This document shows, piece by piece, positions 1 to 7,486 of a stretch of DNA of 11,443 nt (the stretch's first letter is position 1; every line of letters begins with the position of its first letter). Both the position numbers and the translations under genes were made by a program. The notes beneath the pieces are model-generated. The model made no database searches, was not told where the DNA came from, and saw nothing but the letters and a program-made list of their open reading frames with translations. The DNA comes from Pholiota molesta (lineage: Eukaryota > Basidiomycota > Agaricomycetes > Agaricales > Strophariaceae). The DNA is taken from assembly GCA_014925825.1 (NCBI GenBank), contig JACGCK010000608.1:1-11443 (forward strand). Reading direction: 5' to 3'.

Positions 1-703
1 ATCATTCTATAATAAACCCTTTGGATTTGGCATCTTCTGTGCGTAGGAATTGCTCGATTGGCGATCAAGATTCTTTCGTTCGGAACACCAGAATCTCGTA
101 GGTTTGTGCTTGAGCAGCGCCTTGATTTCCGAAGCTAAAAAGTGATCACGAATAATTAGTTGTGTCATGGTATAACAATTGTTGATCAATTATCAACGTA
201 CCCTAAAAACACGACTTTCTTGTTGTCCAATAGAGACGGATCAGCGTCGGAGTCGTAGTAGCTATACCGACGTCTTTTAGTTCGCTGTTCAACGAAGAAA
301 CCTAATCATACACTTACATTTTCGCAGAAGGCATGATTTAGTGAACTGTTTGAGGGAAATGGTTGTTGTCGAAGATGTACTTAAGTGCAAGTGAGGGATT
401 CTTGGACCACAATTTCCCTGTGATTAATACCCATAGGTAAGTGTCCCTACATCACGACCGCTTCTTCCATTACCCAAAACACCACAGCAGAACGACCCAT
501 GTCTACGGAAAGGGAGAGAAAAAAATGTCCTGGTGACTTGAAGGAAGCGTAGCGGACCGTCTAAGCATGTAAGTTGCCTCAACAAGTGATGATGTCAAGT
601 GGGACTGTCGGCCCGATTGTGACCCAAGAGCCCGAGCAGTCGGATGTCCTGTGCCATGGATTGCAATGGATTCATGATTTTAAAGGGGAGAGAAAGCAGG
701 AAT
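1..703. other. Intergenic region, no gene supported
   Basis: I found no convincing coding region here. The short open frames on both strands lack recognisable motifs and do not join into a larger gene by plausible splicing. The stretch is AT-rich over about 1-380. At 181-197 there is a small inverted repeat (GTTGAT / ATCAAC with a 5-nt loop), and near 227-232 a CCAAT pentamer. Neither is tied to a gene. The last 100-200 bases probably carry the promoter and 5' UTR of the dehydrogenase that starts at 729, but I see no clear TATA box. Confidence 0.5.
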
Positions 704-745
704 ATGCGGGTGTTGGCGTCTTCTTCCCATGTCCTTGACACCTAA
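704..745 (+). other. Possible upstream ORF overlapping the dehydrogenase start
   Basis: An ATG at 704 opens a 13-codon frame ending at TAA 743-745. It is out of frame with, and overlaps, the main ATG at 729. If the transcript starts upstream of 704, this uORF would compete with the main start. The transcription start is unknown, so the element may not be in the mRNA. Confidence 0.3.
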
Positions 746-1809
746 CAAAGTGGTATGCATAACAGGGGCCTCTAGAGGAATTGGCCGAGCTTGGTACGTA
801 TAATTCCATGATTTTTACCCCCTTCTCGTTTCAAATAGAGCGTAATTTGGTGTGTGCTGTGCAGTGCTCTAGAGTTCGCGAAGCAGGGAGCGTCCGGCTT
901 GATCTTGCATTATCTTGGCGACGATGAGACTGAACGAGAAGTACGCTCATTAAAAACGGAAGTGGAGGGCTACGGAGCTTCCGCTATTGCAGTAGCAGGT
1001 GATATTGCCGACTTGGAGACAACCAGAAAGGTCAGAAGAGTTGTTATTTATCAAAATAAAATAAAATCTTACCATCCAAAGTGAAGATTGTAGAAAAAGG
1101 AGTGGAATTATTTGGGCGCATCGACGTCCTCGTCTCGAATGTCGGGATTTGTCCATTTTCTGATTTCTTAACCATGCCGCTGGAAACTTGGGATCGGACT
1201 CGTCAAGTGAATCTGGATGGCACATTTTATATCGTCCAAGGTACCGACTAGAACCTCACTAGTCGAGACAGAATATTGATTTAAACAATCTAGCGGTTGC
1301 ACAACAGATGGCGAAACAAACACCGCAAGGGGGGAGTCTCATCGCCATTTCTTCGATTTCCGGGCTTCTTGGCGGTGCGCAACAATGGTTTGTCCTAAAA
1401 ACATTCAGGTTTAATGCCTCTCAATGATCGCGAAAATGCTTTGCAGTCATTACGGGCCAACGAAAGCGGCAATAACCAATTTGATGCAGAACTGTGCAGT
1501 CGCACTTGGAAAGTTTGGAATTAGAGCAAACGCTGTCTTGCCTGGCACCATCGCGACAGACATCAACAAGGAGGATCTCAAGAACGAGGCCAAGAGAGAG
1601 TACATGGTCAACCGGACGCTTCTAGGCAGATTAGGGAGTAAGTATTCGATGAACTTCAGAAAAATATCTTGCGACTCAACACATAATGGCTATAACTAGC
1701 TCCAGAGGATATTGCCGGACCAGTGATTTTTCTGGCAAGTGATTTGGCGAAATACATGACAGGATCGTCCATTATTGTCGACGGTGGTTTATTCGTTAAC
1801 TTCCAGTGA
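729..1809 (+). CDS. Short-chain dehydrogenase, probable L-rhamnose 1-dehydrogenase
   Basis: Six exons join cleanly: 729..793, 865..1030, 1087..1240, 1294..1387, 1447..1637, 1700..1809, giving 259 residues, the usual size of a classical SDR. All introns are GT-AG and 53-71 nt. Visible motifs, in order, are the Rossmann NAD(P) signature TGASRGIG at about residues 12-19, LVSNVGI (the NNAG position), the catalytic serine in SSIS, the catalytic YxxxK as YGPTK, and the PGTI cofactor loop. The C-terminus is VDGGLFVNFQ. From memory of the family, the ICPF stretch after the SNVG motif, the run from the catalytic Tyr to LGRLG, and the GGLFVN-type end resemble fungal and bacterial L-rhamnose 1-dehydrogenases (LRA1/RHA1 type). 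These oxidise L-rhamnose to rhamnono-lactone in the non-phosphorylative pathway. The SDR call is near certain. The substrate is inferred, and a 3-oxoacyl-ACP-reductase-like role is the main alternative. No signal peptide is seen, so it is likely cytosolic. Confidence 0.9.
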
Positions 1810-2362
1810 AATATTGCAGGAACTAGATATTCCGTTTCATGGCATAGTGATAACACGAATACACATGATAATATTCATTCAACCGACCTAAATGACCGAC
1901 TGCCCATAGAGAAATTTTGACAACGCCACCTTGAGGAGGTAAATATCGCGATCCCGGACATACTCATTGAATAGAGAGCGCCGGAGATTGGCTTGCGAAC
2001 TATCGCAGAACTCGAAGCTTCAACGTTTGTTTAGACTTTGTCCTTCCAATCGCTACATGATAGTCGATCATCAAATTCCACGAAAAAATCGCTGCTGTTG
2101 AAAACCCAAAATCAAAACACCACGATGCTATCTGTCCTCCAAACTCAACAGAACGCACCGGCCCGTCCGGCATCTAGCCTCCAAGTTCCGTCATCTCATT
2201 CATTCCAATTTCATATCCAAGTTCTTCTGGTCCAACGTTCGCCTTCATACATGGCTAAGATCCTCGTTTGCCACTTCGCGAAGTTCCAACATGCGCCCAT
2301 GCGCCCCGCTCACGCGACAAGCCCATTGACAACTCCGAGCCCGGCACGCGCCCTTATCGCAC
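1810..2362. other. Convergent intergenic region
   Basis: This is the gap between the stops of the dehydrogenase (+) and the cupin gene (-), so it should hold both 3' ends. I saw no canonical AATAAA close behind either stop. Open frames around 2038-2420 use non-ATG starts or are shadows of the cupin's last exon, and have no recognisable motif. Confidence 0.5.
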
Positions 2363-3251
2363 TCACGCGCCCACCCCGGAGGGCACCTTCTGCCCCTCCA
2401 CGCTCCCAGCCGTCCCACTAACAGAAGGCATCGGCCTACCCGCCTCCGCTCCCACCGGGTTCTCGACGAACAAGGGCGTCAGGCGCTCGCCCTTGACCAC
2501 AGCCGGCTCCGCGGGCATGATGATGGAGACCCAGCGCGTATAGTTCGTCGCGGACGGGTTGCGCCATGCGTGCAGCGTACCGCGCTGCACGACCGTGTCG
2601 CCGGGCGTGCGCAGGTATGTTTCGGCGCCATCTTCCATGATTAAGATAAGCTCGCCGGCGACTATATGCATATGTGTCAGTCAGTGGCTGAATATGACAT
2701 CAAAATAGCTGTAAATCGTACTGAGGATATTGTAATCCAGAGATGACGTTCGGTGCTACGAGAAATGGTAGTGGAGTTATCATGAGGTCATGAAGCATCA
2801 TTGCAGGAGTGGTGATTTTGAATTTGAACTTACCATCGCCGTCATAGTTCCGGGGGCCAATTCTGTCGAACGCAAATTCGTTCCAATGAGAGGCACAAGA
2901 TCGAAATTCTCCGGGTTGTCGATTTGGCGCTGTGCACCGTCATCTCTAAACAGATAGGAATATCGATCTCGCGCTCAATAGGAGGGAAACACAAGAAACA
3001 TCCGTACAATGCATTATTCTCAGCGGTTGGCAATCCGCCTTCCGTGACCCATATCGTAGCCCCACGCCCACCAGGGACGAGGTCCATCGCCTATAGTGAC
3101 ATTAATAATTATAAAGAAGCGCAAAATATTCAGATAACGAACATACCTCGGAGGGAACGAGCGCATCTCGCGCGACAGCGACACCTCGGGCATCATGTGC
3201 AGTGACAACGCGACGGATGTGAGGAAGGAGCGAAGGAGCTGGTTTGGTCAT
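2363..3251 (-). CDS. Cupin-domain protein
   Basis: Five exons read on the minus strand: 3251..3147, 3090..3008, 2945..2834, 2755..2722 (a 34-nt micro-exon) and 2661..2363. They give about 210 residues with frame kept at every GT-AG junction. The N-terminus carries HIRRVVTAHDARG, typical of this fungal/bacterial cupin family. A WVTEGG strand and LVPLIGTNLRSTELAPGT follow. The single cupin barrel is made of MHRTSSLDYNI, AGELILIMEDG and GDTVVQRGTLHAWRNPS. Metal ligands are reduced: one His in the HRT segment and one in LHAWRN, so a full two-His/Glu/His site is not obvious. The micro-exon supplies HRTSSLDYNIL and would be missed by ORF scanning. The start is the first ATG in frame, 64 bp from a TATA-like box. 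About 28 residues after the barrel (from NPVGAEAG) are low complexity. The enzymatic role is unknown; members are often annotated only as cupin-2 proteins. Confidence 0.85.
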
Positions 3252-3314
3252 CTTACAGCAATATCACAGAGTAAAGGCAAAGTAACGCAAGGGGAAGGAG
3301 CAAGTACGCTCGCG

Positions 3315-3321
3315 TATATAT
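3315..3321 (-). promoter_or_regulatory. TATA-like box for the cupin gene
   Basis: ATATATA on the minus strand lies about 64 bp upstream of the cupin ATG at 3251, a normal distance for a fungal core promoter. It is assigned by position and composition only. Confidence 0.45.
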
Positions 3322-3656
3322 GCACGCATCCGCTGCCACACTGTCTTTCAAACAAAACAGAAGGTGAATCAACGATGAGAACACTGGGAGGAAGCGGCGC
3401 GGGGGTTCTCAAATCCTAGACAGCGGAGGAACCAGTGCACCGTCTTATGAGCAGACAAGTCACATGTCAGTAGATCGTATCTGCGATTTGGAATCTAAAC
3501 CATATGCAGAATCTCGTAGGCGCACCATTCAGATAAGCGGCTACGTCAATGACGTGGGTATTGGACCTTTGCGTGCAAGTAGCAAGAGCATAATATAGGA
3601 TATCATACACGGCGAGAAAAGAAAGAGAGAAGAGGTACAATGGGAATATGCTTTAA
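3322..3656. other. Intergenic region between cupin and PEX16 genes
   Basis: This stretch lies between the cupin promoter and the PEX16 stop. Both genes are on the minus strand, so it should hold the PEX16 3' UTR (toward 3656) and upstream cupin regulatory DNA. The only long open frame over its left end is the read-through of the last PEX16 intron. I see no independent gene. Confidence 0.5.
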
Positions 3657-5164
3657 TTAGGGAGCGGTATCTGTGAAGTAAAGAGTTAGTCTCGAAAAAA
3701 TGCAAGAGGGAACGAGGGATATGAAGAGAAGAAGGAGAATACGACGCACAGTAATAGTAGTCATCAACTAATGGAATCCAATCCTTCAGCAAAGAGCCAA
3801 AAAGTCCTAACAGCGGCGTGTGGGCAGTGCTCGAGACAAACGATTCGAGTTTCGGCCTATATGAAAATGGTATTTGTTAATAAAACATCATAATTTTTTT
3901 TGGATGAAAGAGCATGTGCGATTATATATGTGTGAAAGACAACAAGATGACATAGAATATCAAAGTATGAGATGGGATGTGACGAGGCAACATGGCACAG
4001 GATGAAAATAGAACGCGATGCGCACCGTGTATATGAGTCCCAGATAGATCCACGGAGGAGATACCACAGCATGTCCTTGTCCCTCCTTGCGTATTCTGCT
4101 CGTTCTAGTGTAGCGGATGCTGGAGGCGCCCGACGGAGGTTGCGCGAGATGAACTCCATGAAGAGAACGACGATCAATGGCTTGTTGGTGCGTTCATGCG
4201 CTCTGCGGTCGGCCACGAGTAAGGAAGCTACGTTGCAACGGTTAGATACATATTTTGGTCAGTTACTGGTCTGAACGCACCGTAAACGAGCGGCCTCAGA
4301 ACATAAACGACTTCCGCAATCCAGTCGCGCGGCGCCAACAATGGCCTAACCAATGATAATGACGGCTTCACTGAAGATGTCGTGAGGGCTTTTGGGAGAA
4401 GGTAGTCCTCCGCGGATACATCGGATTGTGAAGATGTGAGCAAAGGGTGTGGCTCCAATGGGATGAGATTGTTGCGCAGATGGTCTGGAGTCATGGGCGG
4501 TGAATGTGAGGGTGATGAAGGAGCGAGAGTAGGTGATGTTATGTTGCTTTGGGGCGGGAGGGTCGTTGGATCGAAGTCGCGTTCGGGGAGAGGTGGCGAG
4601 ACGAGAGTCGGTTAGTAAGTTTTAGAAGCAATAGACGTAGCGAGGCCCTACAATTCAGGTTAACCTCTAGCAAATGAACTTATAGTAGTTTGCTACTCAC
4701 TTAATTACTTCAAGTAGAATGATAGACCTCCACTTGATCTTCTCAGATACCTTCCGCTTCAATGTCATCTCAATAAAGAGTTGGGTAAAGCGAATGATCT
4801 CCAAAACACGCGCAGCCCATTTGTACAAGGAGTCCTTGTCGACCCAGGCCTTGGTGAAGCGGGTATGCATAGAGGTGGGGATAAGGGGGCGGTATGAAGG
4901 GTTCGCTTTGACGACACGGTCAAGCAGGGTATCGTGGTACATGCTTATCACGTTGAGTGATGTAGTAACTAGACAGATTAGTATGAGTATTGGAGGACAC
5001 TGGAGATATATGGAAGACGAACGAGCTTCAGACGCGAAGTCGGCATCCTTGAAGCGACCAGGTAAGAACCAAGTAATGGAGCGCAGCGAAGACTCCAACG
5101 TAGAAATTGTAGAGACATTATTGATGAGGAAATCTTCATATCTGGCCTTTGACGCGGCCGCCAT
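3657..5164 (-). CDS. PEX16: Peroxisomal membrane protein PEX16 (peroxin-16), with one apparent frameshift
   Basis: PEX16 helps recruit peroxisomal membrane proteins and form peroxisomes. Six minus-strand exons: 5164..5023, 4968..4701, 4647..4281, 4227..4026, 3856..3750 and 3670..3657. With one base restored they encode about 366 residues, a normal fungal length. Family hallmarks are YEDFLINNVSTISTLESSLR and ITWFLPGRFKDADFASEA near the N-terminus, then ISMYHDTLL, KWAARVLEIIRFTQLFIEM, VSEKIKWRSIILLEVIK and LPERDFDP. Further on are DWIAEVVYVLRPLVY, LLRGSIWDSYTR with PKLESF across an intron, and a short last exon giving the DDYYYYTAP end. The start is the first ATG in frame, since the frame upstream of it has no ATG. 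Exon 3 is one base short: the frame entering it (SLRLLLLKLTN) and the frame leaving it (SPPLPERDFDP) differ by a lost base near 4608. No GT-AG intron can repair this, because there is no AG between 4647 and the conserved stretch. It could be an assembly error or a true mutation. Confidence 0.93.
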
Positions 5165-5400
5165 CGCAGCGGAGAACGAGACAGCAGACGAGCACGACGA
5201 CAAGAACAGCGAAGGACTGGAGAGAACAGTATTAGAGTGTGATTCCAGTCGAGACGCCGACCCGGGCCTTTCACACGGGCCGTCACACCTTGCATAGCCG
5301 AGTCACGTCACGGTTGTTGGTCTGAGATGGCGCTCTTGTGTGCTGCGCCCGTATAAGTACACCACCGTCCAGGCGGCGCGTTCAGCGCCCCCTTCCAACC
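5165..5400. promoter_or_regulatory. Divergent promoter between PEX16 and the coiled-coil gene
   Basis: Only 236 bp separate the two start codons, so both genes must share this region. It contains a repeated TCACG element (AGTCACGTCACGG around 5300-5313) and, on the plus side, a TATA-like TATAAG at 5352-5357, about 44 bp before the ATG at 5401. No TATA box is evident for PEX16. The open frames crossing it are shadows. Confidence 0.5.
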
Positions 5401-7036
5401 ATGTCCCGCCCACAGCCAGCAATACAGGCCCTAGACGTCCACCGCCCCAGCCCCGTCCGCGGCCAGCTCGAGCCGTACGACCCGCGCACGCCCATGGGCT
5501 GCCGATATATCCAAACCACGGATACCCCCGATGAGCTCAAAGTGCGCATCCCTTTCCATATCTTGCCTATTCTTCACGACTAACCAACGCATATTTTTAC
5601 CTTCATGTAGGTCCTTCTGCCGCCCGCGACAGCGACGATGTACGAGCAGCTACTGAAGCTCGAGACGCACGAACTCGGGCGCAAGCCGACGGTGTCCTGG
5701 GAGCGCATCATGGAAATTCGCCACCTCAAGGACCGCATGCTGCGCAAGTGCCAAAAACTGGCCAAGAGCAATACAACATTCCCTGTCGCCCGCATGGCTG
5801 CGACCCCGCGCGGTGGCGACACCTTTGTCTTTCAGACCTTTGTCGCGCCGGCCGACTTTCGCGTGAAGGAGATGGAGAAGTGGTTTCGGGAGCAGCAGAA
5901 GCGCAATAATAGCGCGATCACCGCCGCAGCCCGTCGTCCCATCGCTGCCATTCAAGCTGCCCCGGGCTTTGAGATGACTGTCGTCGCAGGCCCGAGTAGA
6001 CAGCCCTCCAAATACTCGATCCAGCGCGCGGTAACCAATCCCGAGCCTTCGCGCCAGAAGCAACGAACTATATCGTACAGATCGCGGCCAGTAATTCAAC
6101 CTTCGCGCTTGGTACAGTCCGAGCGCGGTATCTCCGCCTCCATCCCTCCAGATGTCTTCTCTCCACCTCCGCTCCCTGTGCTCCTGCTCTCACAAAGAGA
6201 CGACTACGGTTTAGGCCTCTCTGCCGCAGCTGAGCATCTGAATCTTAATGCTTCGCCTACTGAACTCGAACCGCAACCACAATCACAATATCAATCTGCA
6301 GAGGCAGGCCCCTCTACGAGCCCCTCGCCCCCCGTTCCAGACACGCCGACTTTGCGCCCCAGTCTGTCTCGGCGCAATAGTACGCTCCGGGAGCTGAAGA
6401 CGGTGTCTTGGGCAGACAACCCAGGTATTGATTTGGAGAGTCAGTTCAAGAAATATGCATCCGCCGCGAAAGAGGCGCAGGCGTCAGGTGAGCTATTTGC
6501 TGTTTTATTTCTATTTATTCCAGCGCGGAGGCTTTGGAGATAATGAAGAAGGATAAGAAGAGAAGCAAACTTGATGCATCGGTACGGCATCGCACCTGCT
6601 TCTCTTCTTCATCTCTCAGCCTCGCCTCTGCCTCATTCCTGCCGCGGATCACAACAACGACTAATCGCCTCTTTCCCTCCAGGAAAATTCGATGAAGTGC
6701 GCCTCCTCTACCTCGATCAAATTGCCGGTCTCGAAAACCTGCACAACCAGGTCAAGGAGGGGCTTGACCATCTGCGCGAAGAGACGGAGCACCTGCAGCA
6801 TATTGATGAGGTGATACGCAGGCAGCGGGGCGCGCTGGACGCGACGTTCCAGGAGCTGGAGAGTAAGAGAGTACTCTTCCAGGAGAAAGGTCCGTGCTCT
6901 TTTTTTGAGGCGGTATTGAGTGCTTATCCTGTGTCATGAATATATAGTGCAAGAAGCGCTGACAGAGGCCAATGAAGCACTCACTCGGCAGGGACTTGCA
7001 CCCAAAAGGGATCTAGAGCCTATTGACGAATCCTAA
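5401..7036 (+). CDS. Uncharacterised protein with C-terminal coiled coil
   Basis: Four exons (5401..5541, 5611..6487, 6683..6889, 6948..7036) keep frame and give 437 residues. I do not recognise the family. Residues 1-47 are basic and Pro-rich. Around 35-115 is a dense segment that looks like a folded or conserved core (MGCRYIQTTDTPDELK, then TMYEQLLKLETHELGRKP, then IMEIRHLKDRMLRKCQK and MEKWFREQQKR). Residues about 120-310 are low complexity, rich in Pro, Ser, Gln and Arg. The last 110 residues are charged and helical, with heptad-like spacing from LYLDQIAGLENLH through ESKRVLFQEKV, suggesting a coiled coil and protein-protein binding. There is no signal peptide or membrane segment. The start has a TATA-like box 44 bp upstream. 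The 195-nt intron at 6488-6682 is unusually long for this locus and contains a lysine-codon-rich stretch that cannot be spliced in frame with the donors seen. A cytoskeletal or scaffold role would be a guess. Confidence 0.82.
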
Positions 7037-7486
7037 TGTCCATTCATGTCACCTATCTTTTTCTTTTCTTTTCTTCTCTTTTTTTAGTCACGATTCATGG
7101 ATTACTCACGAACGCTGAAAGATGCCTAAAGCATCGATGGATATTCCCTTTTTCTTCTTACTTACTTCTACTTTTGATGCATCTGCTTTCGCTTTTCACT
7201 TCCATTCCTCTTTCCCTCTGATATCTGTAACTGTCATATCTGCTCTTATCGAAGCTTATAGTATCCAGGACGGATCTACTCTGCATCCAGGACCAGGATC
7301 GGTCCCTTATATATCACCCGCTTGGTTATCACGTAGCACAGTATGTAGCTAATACGTAGAATGCAATCATCACCCACTTCAAACCGCCAAAATAAACTCG
7401 GTATCATTCAAACATTAGGTATAAAAATCCACGAATAAAAAGACGGCCTTACGCCTTATTTTAAATTACGTTAACATGGCCATAAA
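7037..7486. other. Convergent intergenic region with 3' ends
   Basis: This gap lies between the stops of the coiled-coil gene (+) and the CorA gene (-). The left half is T-rich (poly-pyrimidine runs at 7060-7085 and 7147-7220), and the right half is A-rich. Possible polyadenylation signals are AATAAA at about 7389 and 7434 for the plus gene and an AATAAG variant near 7457-7462 for the minus gene. No gene is seen. Confidence 0.5.

Noticed and set aside
7..189. Minus-strand open frame of 60 codons at the left edge
   Set aside because: It has no motif, no plausible splice partners and AT-rich composition like the surrounding non-coding DNA.
2038..2421. Plus-strand open frame of 127 codons
   Set aside because: It starts at a non-ATG codon, has low-complexity composition and overlaps the cupin gene's last exon in antisense. 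No motif is recognisable.
3541..3792. Reading PEX16 through to a stop at 3541
   Set aside because: A good donor (GTGCGT at 3749), a GACTAAC branch site and a CACAG acceptor (ending 3671) give the short conserved-type C-terminus ending at 3657.
4600..4647. Hidden intron to explain the PEX16 frame change
   Set aside because: There is no AG dinucleotide between the exon start and the conserved SPPLPERDFDP segment, so a GT-AG or GC-AG intron is impossible there.
4719..5297. Plus-strand open frame of 192 codons
   Set aside because: It is antisense to PEX16 exons 1-2, whose conserved motifs fix the coding strand.
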